Source: Narthecium ossifragum (lineage: Eukaryota > Streptophyta > Magnoliopsida > Dioscoreales > Nartheciaceae). From it: a stretch of DNA of 64,000 nucleotides. Position numbers and translations under genes: made by a program. This document shows, in pieces, positions 36,052-46,740 of the stretch (position 1 is the first letter of the stretch; the number at the start of each line of letters is the position of its first letter). The stretch lies in contig OY986973.1 of assembly GCA_963920575.1 (NCBI GenBank), positions 7,543,054 through 7,607,053 on the forward strand. Direction: 5' to 3'. The notes under the pieces were generated by a model. That model was given only the letters and a program-made list of their open reading frames with translations. It did not search any database and was not told the origin of the DNA.

Positions 36052-36995
36052 GGCCAGAAGCAATGAAAACATGTGTCAATTAAGGTCATAAAACACATAC
36101 AAATATGACGTGGATAAGGAACGATAAGTAATCCAACGTAATCATGACGTGCGTAATGAACGATCATCGGCCACGTATGATCACCAACCCAGAACTGAAC
36201 ATAGAAGGATTAGTTGTGGCGCAGTTACAACACGATCTGCTACACTTGTGCCATAACCACTAAAGGCGGAAACAATTATTAGTTAATTAGATATAAATAG
36301 CCTTTCTTTCATTATTGTACTCTCTCTCTGACACTCTTGTAACCAGCTTTCAAGCTTGGATTCCTGCGTTCCTTTTGTACTTGTAAGTTATTTTTAATGG
36401 AGATAGTTCAATTCTTTACTATTGTTCTTTACTACTTTCTTTGATTAATCTACTTAATATGATTTGATAATCATAGTTTCTTTCTTCTCTAGTAGATTAA
36501 ATTAGGTTTACTGTAGAGTTAATCTAGATTTATTCTGGGTCTAATTAGTTTAGATTAAGATAAACTAGTTTAATCTAAGTAGTTTTCTGTTCTTTTCTAC
36601 CGTAGAATTAGCATAAGAATAATTTAGATTTAATTAGTTTAAAGTACTTTTCTTTGCTTTCCTGATTTCATTAGTTGATTTAGATAATCTCAGGATAAAT
36701 TAGGTTTTATCTAAGAGTAATTTAGATTTATCTTCGATTTTCTTCACCGCTATCCATCTAAATATAGTTTAATTAAGTCTGATTATATTTTTCATGTAAT
36801 TTAACACCTCCGTTCGAACTGAGTGTTTGAAAGAGTTGAACCTTATCATATCCCTGATTTTGACATTTTGACTAGTTTGATCATTGCCGGTTTACGATAA
36901 GATTTCCTCGTCAACAAATAACCGACGGGAGAACATGGGTACAAATTACAAACACTCAGCAAGCTAAGATCCACCCGTCGGTAGCAACTTGAGAC

Positions 36996-37528
36996 TGTTG
37001 GTGTTGGCTCAACTTAACCATACCGGGTTTGGTTCTCTTATCGGGTCGGGTTTGGTTTTATTTGAGTTACTTGTAGCCCATGTTATAAGGGCACTCTAGA
37101 GAGAGAGGGAAAAAACAAGAAAGAAAGAAGAGAGCTCAATATTCTCATCATCTCTTTTGAGATCAAAAGGAGTGAGAGAGAGAGGTTGAGGTGGGAGACC
37201 TAGCTTTTGGAGAAAGCTTAGGAGATTGAGAGAGGGGTGTGGTTGAGTCTTGTATGGTTGGAAGAGAAGTGGTGTATTCCCTTATTTCTTTTGCCTCATC
37301 ATAGTGAACACCCGCCGAGCTCCGTTCAATCCGTGGATGTAGCCCAACTTGGGTGAACCACGTAAATCTTCTTCTCTTGTGTGTGATTGCTTGTTAGTAT
37401 TCATCTATTGTATGTTGTGGGTCTTCCTAGTTGATATATCCATCAAGAACAAGGTCCTTGGATTGTTGCTCTTAAGGTGTTTGATTGAATGCCTTTGTGA
37501 GTATTGGTGTGCACATAGAGTGTTTACA
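36996..37528 (+). repeat. 5' LTR of the copia element
   Basis: 533 bp, TG to CA, followed by the PBS after two bases. It contains a purine-rich stretch with GAGAGAGAGG near 37100-37230. Confidence 0.9.
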
Positions 37529-37530
37529 AG

Positions 37531-37542
37531 TGGTATCAGAGC
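37531..37542 (+). other. Primer binding site of the copia element
   Basis: TGGTATCAGAGC, complementary to the 3' end of initiator tRNA-Met, is the standard plant copia primer site. Confidence 0.9.
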
Positions 37543-37563
37543 TTCGGGTTGATTTTGTTTGCG

Positions 37564-40500
37564 ATGGCAAGTGAGAAGACATCGGTAGGGAGTATGAAGG
37601 TTGAGTTGAAACCATTTGATGGAAAGATCAACTTCACCCTATGGCAACGGAAGATGAAGAATATGTTGATCCAACAAGATCTGCTCATGTGTGTGTTGGG
37701 GGAAACATACAAGCCAAAGGATATGGAAGATGAGGAGTGGAAAAGGGCGGATCAAAAGGCTATATGTTCAATTGAGCTACATTTGTCCGACGAAGTCATG
37801 TACAATGTCATGGAAGAAACTTCGGCGAAAGGCACTTGGGAGAAGTTAGAGACTCTCTACATGGGTAAGACACTCTCTAACAAGATTTTCTTAAAAGATC
37901 AATTGCTTAACATTCGGATGGAAGAAGGTGGAGATGTCATGGAGCATTTAAATGCCTTTAATCGGTGCTTAAGTGATTTGTTAAGAGTGGAGGTGAAATA
38001 TGAAGAGTAAGACAAGGCGTTGTTGTTGCTTCGCTCGTTGCCGCCATCCTTCAAGCACTTTCGTACCACACTTATGTTTGGAAAAGAGACTCTTCGGTTT
38101 GAAGAGGTTGTCCAAGATATTATTTCTCATGTCAAGATGTGCAAGAATACGGGAGAAGATGCAAGAAGTGAAGGACTCTTTGTAAAGAGTTCGGATGGGC
38201 ACCAAAGCCGCTCAAAGGAGAAGTCCGACAAGTCAAGTGATCGTAGTAGATCAAAATCAAGGCCAAAGTCAAAGAAAGATGTTGAATGCTTCCATTGTGG
38301 AAAGAAGGGCCATTTCAAGAAGAATTGCTTCAAGCTAAAGGCGGAGATTAAAGAAGGAAAGAAGACTGAGAGCTCAAATGTGGCCAGTATTGCTTCGAAG
38401 AGCCATGGAGAGCTTTTATCGGTATCCTCGGGTAATTTCTCATCTTCTTCTTGGATTCTTGACTCCGGTTGTACTTTTCATATGTGTGCAAATAGGGAAT
38501 GGTTTGACACATACGAAGAAAAAGGTGGAGGTGAAGTCCTTATGGGGAACGATGCGGCATGCAAAGTTGTTGGCATTGGGACCATAAAGCTCAAGATGAA
38601 TGGTGGCTTGATTAGATCTCTTGGAAATGTGAGACATGTTCCGGCTCTCAAGAAGAACTTGATCTCGTTGGGTACTTTTGATGCAAATGAGTACACTTTC
38701 ACATCATGTGAGGGAAAGATCAAGATCACCAAAGGTTCGTTAGTGGTGATGAGAGGAGAGAAGCTATCGAACAACTTATATAGACTTTTGGGAAGCACAA
38801 TTTCGGGTGGAGCGGCTATTTCTATGGATGCAAATGTCGATGAAGATGCAATATGGCTATGGCATTTGAGGCTCGGCCATATGAGCGAGCGGGCATTACA
38901 AGAGCTACACAAGAGAGGTTTGTTGCATGGTGTTAACAAGTGCAATTTGGATTTTTGCAAGTCTTGTGTGATGGGAAAGCAAAGCAAGGTTTCATTCAAA
39001 ATAGCGGCGAAAGAGAACCGAGCAAAGGGAATTCTTGATTACATTCACTCCGATGTTTGGGGGCCGGCGCCGACACGATCTCATGGTGGAGCCCGTTACT
39101 TTGTCACTTTCTTAGATGATTACTCAAGAAAGGTTTGGGTCTATTTCATGCGCGAGAAGTCCGAGGTCTTTGATAAGTTCAAAGAATGGAAGGCGGAGGT
39201 GGAAAATCAAACCGGAAGGAAGATCAAGTACTTGAGAAGTGACAATGGAGGGGAATATCGAGATGGGCGGTTCTTAATGTTTTGCAAGAATGAGGGCATT
39301 ATTCGGCACTTTACCGTGAAGAAGAATCCTCAACAAAATGGCGCCGCCGAAAGAATGAATAGAACCCTTATGGAAAGGGAGAGATGCATGAGAGTTCATG
39401 CGGGATTGTCCGAAGGTTATTGGGCGGAATCCGTTAACCATGCTTGCTATTTGGTTAACCGATCACCATCTATTGTTTTGAACTTTAAATGTGCCGAAGA
39501 GGTGTGGTCCGGGAAAGACATCGATTACTCAAATATCAAAGTTTTCGGATGCAAAGCTTATACTCTTATTCCTCTTGATGAGAGGAACAAATTGAAGCCA
39601 AAATCGCAAGAATGTATTTTCATGGGCTTTGAAAGGGGAGTGAAAGGCTACAAATTGTGGGATCCGGTAAATAACAAGAAGATTATTAGTAGAGATGTCA
39701 TATTTGATGAGAAGACCTTGCCAATGGGTGAAGTAAAAAATGGTGAAAAGAAAGGTTGTGTTCCTACGGAGAAGCTTGTTGAAGTTCCTATTGTTGGTGA
39801 AAATGCAAGCCATCAACTTGAGGTTGGTGAGACATCGGGTGATGTTGAGGTGGAACAACCGGAGGAGGTTCATGCCGAACCTAGCATAGCACAATCTCAC
39901 GAAAGAATGATCATCAAGCCTCCTCAACGGCTTGGATGGGATGATGAAGCATGTTATGCTCTTTTGGCGAGTGAAGGAGAACCATCAAATTTTCAAGAAG
40001 CAATGCAAAGCAATGAAGTACAAGAATGGTTAGGTGCCATGGGAAGTGAGATGGAATCACTTCATAAGAACTCCGTTTGGGAGTTAGTTCCTAAACCTAA
40101 GGACCGGAAGATTATCGGCTCCAAGTGGGTTTATCGGAAGAAAGAAGGTATGCATGAGGAGGCTCATACATACAAGGCAAGGTTAGTTGCAAAGGGGTTC
40201 TCACAAAAAGAAGGCATAGATTATGATGAAATCTTTTTTCCGGTGGTCAAGCATACTTCTATTCGAATGATGTTATCTCTTGTGGCACACCTTGATTTGG
40301 AATTGGAACAAATGGATGTCAAAACGGCATTTCTCCATGGTGAATTGGAAAATGAGATCTACATGGCACAATCGGAGGGATTTGTGGAAGTAAATAAAGA
40401 AGACCTAGTGTATATATTGAAGAAGTCAATTTATGGGCTCAAGCAATCACCACGGCAATGGTACAAACGTTTTGATTCATTCATGATCCAAATCGGCTAC

Positions 40501-40806
40501 AAGAGAGGTGAGTATGATTGTTGTGTCTACTCTCATATATTTGATGATGGTAATATTATATTGTTGATGCTCTATGTGGATGACATGCTCATTGCATGTC
40601 GGGACATGTCAAAGATCAAAGAACTCAAAGGGTTGTTGAGTAGAGAGTTTGACATGAAAGATCTTGGTGCCGCCAAGAAAATCCTTGGAATGGAGATTAA
40701 TAGAAATCGGGAAATGGGGAGGTTGTGGCTTTCTCAAGGAAGATACATCAACAAAGTTCTTGAAAGGTTCAATAGGTTGATGCTAAACCCGTATCTACTC
40801 CATTAG
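37564..40806 (+). pseudogene. Copia gag-pol: gag, protease, integrase, reverse transcriptase
   Basis: ATG at 37564 (MASEKTSVGSMKVELKPFDG). The gag domain (WQRKMKNMLIQQDL) runs to an in-frame TAA at 38008-38010, after which the same frame continues (DKALLLLRSLPPS). Then come a zinc knuckle CFHCGKKGHFKKNC (38287-38328), the protease motif WILDSGCTFHMC (about 38452) and pre-integrase WHLRLGHMSERAL (about 38860). The integrase has HSDVWGPA (about 39046), LRSDNGGEY (about 39232) and PQQNGAAERMNRT (about 39328). The RT has GSKWVYRKK, MDVKTAFLHGELE and YVDDML (about 40575). A frameshift near 40785 ends the frame after VLERFN. The motif set points to the Tork/TNT1 lineage. Confidence 0.93.
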
Positions 40807-41543
40807 CTTCACATTTTATTTTGAATGCAAAGCAATGTCCATCTTTCGAAGTTGAGCTCAAAGAAATGGAGAAGATTCCATATGCTAGTGCCGTCGGGTG
40901 TCTAATGTATGCTATGGTGTGCTCAAGGCCGGATCTTGCTCAAGCACTAAGTGTGGTGTGAAAGTACATGTCAAATCCTGGTAAAGAACATTGGCAAGCC
41001 GTCAAGTGGGTCTTTAGGTATTTGAAAGGTACAAGAAAGTTGGGCATTATGTTTGAAAGAAAACATGAAGCGACGTGCATCGAAGGCTTTGTGGATTCCG
41101 ATTATGCGAGAGACTTGGACAAGCGTCGGTCAACAACCGGTTATGTGTTTACATGTAGTGGTGGATCAATTAGTTGGAGATCTATGCTACAATCTGTAAG
41201 TGCTCTATCTACCACCGAGGCGGAGTATATGACATTGACTGAAGCTTCCAAAGAGGCCGTTTGGTTGTTGGGACTTGCTTGTGAAATGGGATTGAAGCAC
41301 AACTCAATAATGGTGCAATGTGACAGTAAAAGCGCCCTTTGTCTTGTTAAGAATCAAGTATTTCATGGAAGGACAAAGCATATTGAGGTAAGGTATCATA
41401 GGATACGAGATTGGATTAATTTCGGAGAAGTTGTAGTGAAGAAGGTTCACACGGATGAAAATGCATCCGATTTTCTTACAAAGCCGGTTACCAAGGAGAA
41501 GTTTGAGCGTTGCTTGAACTTGCTCAATCTCACGGCTTGCTAG
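40807..41543 (+). pseudogene. Copia RNase H, downstream of the frameshift
   Basis: In the shifted frame the connection region (DAKPVSTPLASHF, then GCLMYAMVCSRPDLAQAL) is followed by an in-frame TGA near 40960. RNase H follows, with GFVDSDYARDLDKRRSTTGY (about 41090-41150) and STTEAEYMTLTEA (about 41208-41246). The element's typical end (DFLTKPVTKEKFE) leads to a TAG at 41541. The domain would degrade RNA in RNA-DNA hybrids during reverse transcription. Confidence 0.9.
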
Positions 41544-41672
41544 CTATGTGAGACACCTCACCACTAGAGGTGCGTTGAGGTGAGTTGATACTCACCAATG
41601 TGGAGGTTTTCGATTTCCGGGAGCGATGGTGAAGATCTCGCCAAGGTGGAGATTGTTGGTGTTGGCTCAACT

Positions 41673-42816
41673 TGTAACGCCCCGGCCCGCGGGCTCCCGG
41701 TCCGACCAGGATCCACCCGAGGGCCCCCACCCGACACAATATTGTCCGCTTTTGGCTCACCGCAGCCGATCGATCGATAAACCCACCGATCGATCGGACT
41801 TCCCGGGAGGTCACCCCTCCCAAACCTACTCCAGCCCAAGCACGCTTAACACTAGAGTTTTTNNNNNNNNNNNNNNNNNNNNNNNNNNNNNNNNNNNNNN
41901 NNNNNNNNNNNNNNNNNNNNNNNNNNNNNNNNNNNNNNNNNNNNNNNNNNNNNNNNNNNNNNNNNNNNNNNNNNNNNNNNNNNNNNNNNNNNNNNNNNNN
42001 NNNNNNNNNNNNNNNNNNNNNNNNNNNNNNNNNNNNNNNNNNNNNNNNNNNNNNNNNNNNNNGGGCCGGGGCGTTACAGTATGGTATCAGAGCCGGTTCC
42101 CAGCCGGAAATTGTGCCAGCGAGGACGCTGGGCCTTCAAGGGGGGTGGATTGTGAGGCCCGCTGGGTCTACCGTGCGACAAGATGCCTACGCCTGGAGGG
42201 CGGGGCTGAGTCGGGTAGCCGGGTACCAGTGTTAAGCGTGCTTGGGCTGGAGTAGGTTTGGGAGGGGTGACCTCCCGGGAAGTCCGATCGATCGGTGGGT
42301 TGATCGATCGATCGGCTGCGGTGAGCCAAAAGCGGACAATATTGTGTCGGGTAAGGGCGCTCGGGTGGATCCTGGTCGGACCGGGAGCCCGGGGCCGGGG
42401 CCCAGTGGAGGGCCGGGGCGTTACAGTATGGTATCAGAGCTGGTTCCCAGCCGGAAATTGTGCCAGCGAGGGCGCTGGGCCTCCAAGGGGGGGTGGATTG
42501 TAAGGCCCGCTGGGTCTACCGTGCGACAAGATGCCTGCGCCTGGAGGGCGGGGCTGAGTCGGGTAGCCGGGTAAGCAATCCCACAACGCCTGGGTATGGT
42601 CCGGGGTTCGGTATAAGTATATAGTAACCCCTTAATAAACACAACGCGTTTTAAAGCCGTGCTGGCAGTGATCCGTCAGAAAACTCCAAGGTTAAGCGTG
42701 CTTGCCTTGGAGCGGAGCCAAAAGCGGACAATATTGTGTCAGGTGGGGCCCTCGGGTAGATCCTGGTCGGACCGGGAGCCCGGGGCCGGGGCCCAGTGGA
42801 GGGCCGGGGCGTTACA
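41673..42816. mobile_element. Multimeric TRIM array with inverted outer ends, TSD CAACT
   Basis: CAACT is duplicated exactly at 41668-41672 and 42817-42821. Right of the gap, on the plus strand, the order is: an LTR end (to 42078), internal piece 42079-42150 with PBS (42082-42093) and PPT, LTR 42151-42425, internal piece 42426-42498 with PBS (42429-42440) and PPT, LTR 42499-42816. Left of the gap (41673-41862) the LTR is in the opposite orientation. Both outer ends are therefore 3' LTR ends (TGTAACG... and ...CGTTACA). The middle LTR lacks about 100 bp present in the last one and carries GATCGATC motifs instead. The gap hides the turn. Confidence 0.8.
41863..42062. other. Assembly gap, 200 N
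   Basis: Exactly 200 undetermined bases, probably a placeholder length. It lies where the TRIM orientation flips, a place likely to defeat assembly because of the inverted, GC-rich repeats. Confidence 0.98.
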
Positions 42817-43347
42817 CAACTTAACCATACCGGGTTTGGTTCTCTTATCGGGTCGGATTTGGTTTTATTTGAGTTACTTGTAGCCCATGTTATAAGGGCA
42901 CTCTAGAGAGAGAGGGAAAAAACAAGAAAGAAAGAAGAGAGCTCAATATTCTCATCATCTCTTTTGAGATCAAAAGGAGTGAGAGAGAGAGGTTGAGGTG
43001 GGAGACCTAGCTTTTGGAGAAAGCTTAGGAGATTGAGAGAGGGGTGTGGTTGAGTCTTGTATGGTTGGAAGAGAAGTGTGAAATGGTGTATTCCCTTATT
43101 TCTTTTGCCTCATCATAGTGAAGATCCACTGAGCTTCGCTCAATCCGTGGATGTAGCCCAACTTGGATGAACCACGTAAATCTTCTTCTCTTGTGTGTAA
43201 TTGTTTGTTAGTATTCATCTATTGTATGTTATGGGTCTTCCTAGTTGATATATCCATCAAAAACAAGGTCCTTGGATTGTTGCTTTTAAGGTGTTTGATT
43301 GAATGCCTTTGTGAGTATTGGTGTGCATATAGAGTGTTTATAGAGAC

Positions 43348-46300
43348 CACTACTGACTCCTAGCAGGTCCAAATGAGCTAGTGCAGGCGTACCTTTTCCT
43401 CTCTCTTTAACGCTCTGTATTGCTTCGTTTCGGTGGTCCAATTGATCCAAATCATCAAGATAGGCCGGTATTTTCATCAAAAACTTGTTCTTATGGTAGC
43501 ATGGAATCTCATAACTTCACTACTAATAAACAACACAGGGCATTGATCATTCACCATATGAATGATTAATGCAAGTCTGGGAAGACTGGAATATAAATAA
43601 ATACCACAGCAGCTATGGATGTAGTAACCATGAAAATCAGAATAATAGTGAGTTCAGATGCCTAGTATCGGTAGGCTTGCGATCGACATTGCTCGTCGTC
43701 TTCAGTTCGCTGGCCGTCTTCAGTTCCTGCATCTAATAAGAAGTCAGGAAAATGCTGATCATCCCGGAGTGGGCAAGAAAAATGTAGAGGAAAGCAGTAT
43801 GTGAGCAGAGGTGTTCTGGTTGCTTATAAGATACTGTGATGGTATGGACAGTAATATAGCAAGCCCACAAATAAGGAGACAAAATCAAACAACGTCTAGA
43901 ACAAATGAAGTTAGCATAATAACATTTCCATCCATGATTGTACTGAATTCATGCCTCACTAATATCGCTAGCGTTACTCTAACCACTATTTGTCCATTAC
44001 CATATTGTTTTGAAGGATATAACTGATCGAGGAGAAAGGTGATGAAATTTGAGGTAGCCATTACTATGTGAAGATGAAAATTTATAATATTGAAAATAGA
44101 GCAAGTCACAATCTGTTGGCTTTAAAAAATGAATTACTGCATCATCTTCAATTAAAGAGTCAAGATGATTTTCTCATGAACTCCATTTATATTTTGGCAT
44201 AACGTAAAGTATATACCAATCACTAATTACATACACAGCTCTTAGACAATTCCATTCTCTCAATGGAGTTATGCTAAATGTAATTGCATAACTAAAAATG
44301 GACTCATTAGGTGACTTTGATGGAGCCCTAGTTTCTGTTACATTGGTTTGTTAATGTTATAGAACAAACTAAGCAAAATTGGGCAACTCTTAGTTGGGTC
44401 ACTCCCATTTCCAAATTCCGTGTCTATGGCACATGAACAAATCCTTCTATGAACCAATTTGCAACTAAGCTCTTGACATAAATTTATCTATGACTTCTAT
44501 CATGTCACACAGCATGTGTTTTAGGGAAAAGTTGCAAGTAACGCCATTCTTACTAACATAAATACGATAGACAAGTTTGGAAGAAATGAAAGCTAAAACA
44601 CCATTGTAAGAAATAGAAAAGTACGAGGCAAACCCTAATATAATCCTACACTATTTGGAATTCAGACATTTACTACTATTTTTCTTATTATAGTTCTTTT
44701 GTCTTACACGAATTTCCCTTTGGATCAAACATTGAAGAAATAGCACATTGTGTTATTCTTTATGTGCTTAAGGATTTTAACAACCTACTGAGAGACTAAT
44801 TCTTCTCTAACCCGAATACATACATCATAATGCATCCATATGCATCAATATAATTCTTATGCCAACACTATCTAAATGTTTGAACCTCAATTTGTAACAA
44901 ATAAATGCTTCCCAACCTCCGCTCTTTCGTAAATATCTACTTCTGTTCTATTCACGCAACTTAGTTTCTGATCAGTTCTTTTGAGCTTCTTAAAAGTGAT
45001 GCTGTACTAGCACCATTTGTTGATCTAATAATAGCACTTCCTAGGTGTTCTGAGAAACACCAATTTACCTTCAGGGAAACTCGTACGAGCCTATATAAAT
45101 AGCATGGCATTGGCCATATTATTATCCTGTTAGTAAGATGAACAATCAACTTTGCAAAACATAAACTTATCCTATGTTATTATTATGTTCCATCATTACC
45201 CGTTAAACATTTTCTATGTTACCCTTTCCCTCTTTCATCGCTATGAAATTGTAGTATAAAGATAAAGTATCCGAGTCTATATTTCCAAACGATGAGAATG
45301 ATAGCTTCAAAACTCGCATATATTCTATGAATAGACATTCATGTTGATGACCCAAATTACTCATAGCTTAAATGCAAACTTTACTTTTATACTAATCTAG
45401 TCATTTTGCCAGAAATAAGGCTAAAATTTGTAAATATAGAAACGCTTCACCACCTAGATGCTCCACTTGTGGGTTCAGACACCCTATCACGCAAGTTTAC
45501 TAGTCCTTGCCACCTGTCCTACACTCTTTTTTGTTTGTTTTTTTTTTTGCCTTTTCCTTCTTCCGCAAAACCTGATCGTAATATTTCTTATAAAGGGCAA
45601 GTCATTATTTGACTTTGTGCAAAACAATATCGTCACTTTTGATTGCAAGTGCAGCAGTGACGAATGGATAAATGACCCAATGGGAAGTAAGCAGAGGAAA
45701 GAAACAAACAAAAAAGAGCCAAGAAAGGTGGAGTGACGTCAACCACTCCGTCCACGTGGCAGGTAGCTATAGGAGGCACCGATAGCCCCTAAACAATTCC
45801 ACCCCTCTTAATCACAACCTGCCACGGGACCATTGCCCCGAGATCACTCCTGGGAGGATGCAAATCAGTTTCCATCGTAATATAGAGATTTATCCTTAAA
45901 ATCCCATGATCCTGTAGGTATTTTGTCTGCAAAGAAACACGTTTCATATATGTGGTGTCTTCTAAGCTTTCATAAATTTCTCGAACCTAGTGCTTTCTCA
46001 AACATCGACGATGATCACCGGTCTTTCTCATGACCATTATTCGGCATGGTTCTCGTCTAGGTTCAGCTCCCTCACGTCACTTGCATACTGGTTGGGAATC
46101 AATGATCCAGATTCCCATATGAACATGGTGAACAGCAAGCCTATGGTGCGCCTATAGTGCTACACTGATGAATTCCTGTAAAAGGTTGACAATCCTCCTC
46201 CGCTACCTAACTAACGGGAAGCGCCAATGCAATTTCACTGTTCTCGTTCCACATGAACAGAGAGATTCCAGGTGCTGTGTGTGTCCACGCCCTGAATGCT

Positions 46301-46700
46301 AGCTAGCAACCAGGAATCCATCATTCATTTCCAAGTTAAAAAGTCCTCGCAAAGGGGTTCGACACATGGCCTAGCTATTATAGACAGAGGTAGATAGGAC
46401 ACCCGTCGATCCATCTTCACGTCTGAGCAGTTGGGAAATCGAGCAAATCAAAGTTTTATAATCGGAAGAATACCATGCATGCAGCAAAGAGGATCATAAA
46501 TTGGAGGATATCCATGAACAGTAACCAAAAATCGTTTTTTCACGTAAATAACACCCAAAAAGCACCAGAAAGGAGCTTCTGCTAGATTGGTAAGCGATTA
46601 CTTTTTTATAAACTAAGGGGTCAGATCAAACTCAGAAAACAAAGCAATCAGTAGAAAGGAAGTAGAGTAACAGATGCATGACGAGGTATTAGAGCTCACC
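43348..46700. other. Intergenic region with no confident gene
   Basis: AT-rich, mostly without coding signal. Points of note: a possible exon on the minus strand near 43385-43478 (separate entry); CTATATAAATAG near 45091-45102; TGACGTCA and CCACGTGGCA (G-box-like) at about 45736-45763. The stretch next to 46741 must hold the 3' UTR of the TCP gene, since GGTGAGC-type donor sequence and TTTTATAA/AATCG-rich stretches occur on its minus strand, but no poly(A) signal could be fixed. Confidence 0.4.
43385..43478 (-). other. Possible exon of an unrecognised host gene
   Basis: On the minus strand an open frame reads MKIPAYLDDLDQLDHRNEAI then QSVKERGKG, ending at a good splice donor, AAAAG/GTACGC (near 43392). 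The hydrophilic, charged peptide suggests real coding sequence. An upstream open stretch near 43733-43665 (ELKTASELKTTSN...) after TTAGATGCAG could be another exon. I do not recognise the family. The copia element would lie downstream in the same gene's intron or flank. Confidence 0.25.
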
Positions 46701-46740
46701 AGGATCGGCGAGCGAAGAGGGAGTAAGCTATTTCCTGGCT

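Larger units (their letters stand above)
7590..36916 (+). mobile_element. 3' part of an old LTR element carrying an antisense PMD gene
   Basis: Removing the nested insertions leaves a plant mobile domain gene on the minus strand, then a polypurine tract (about 33367-33381, TATAGGGGGCAAAA) and an LTR that starts with TGTTAGCC at 33382. An antisense extra ORF between pol and the 3' LTR is known from Tat-lineage Ty3/gypsy elements such as Grande, and this layout fits. The pol region would lie left of the Sirevirus insertion, outside the window, so the lineage is inferred from layout only. It is the oldest layer: Sirevirus, Athila and solo-LTR insertions all sit inside it. Confidence 0.6.
33382..36916 (+). 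repeat. 3' LTR of the PMD-carrying element
   Basis: Begins TGTTAGCC after the PPT and ends GTCAACA, an inverted-repeat terminus (TGTT/AACA). Without the inserted solo LTR it is about 1.1 kb. TATAAATA stands at 36292-36299. Short repeats of ATCGGCCA occur in its left part. The end position is a best estimate, since no second copy is available for comparison. Confidence 0.55.
36996..43342 (+). mobile_element. Tork/TNT1-like Ty1/copia element, complete, TSD GAGAC
   Basis: The LTRs (36996-37528 and 41654-43342, the second carrying a TRIM insertion) begin TGTTGGTGTTGG. GAGAC is duplicated exactly at 36991-36995 and 43343-43347. A tRNA-iMet PBS, gag-pol in copia order and a purine-rich tract before the 3' LTR complete the structure. 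The LTRs differ at about 3% of sites by eye plus a short indel. The 3' LTR ends TATA instead of TACA. Coding has two in-frame stops and one frameshift, so it is not autonomous. Confidence 0.93.
41654..43342 (+). repeat. 3' LTR of the copia element, split by a TRIM array
   Basis: Starts TGTTGGTGTTGGCTCAACT, is interrupted at 41673, and resumes at 42817 with CAACTTAACCATACCGGG. Without the insert it is about 540 bp. It is preceded by a purine-rich GGTGGAGAT tract. Confidence 0.9.

Noticed and set aside
38478..38999. Minus-strand ORF of 173 codons
   Set aside because: Antisense shadow of the copia gag-pol.
41626..42255. Long open frame spanning the gap
   Set aside because: Most of it is undetermined sequence (N), and the rest is TRIM LTR.
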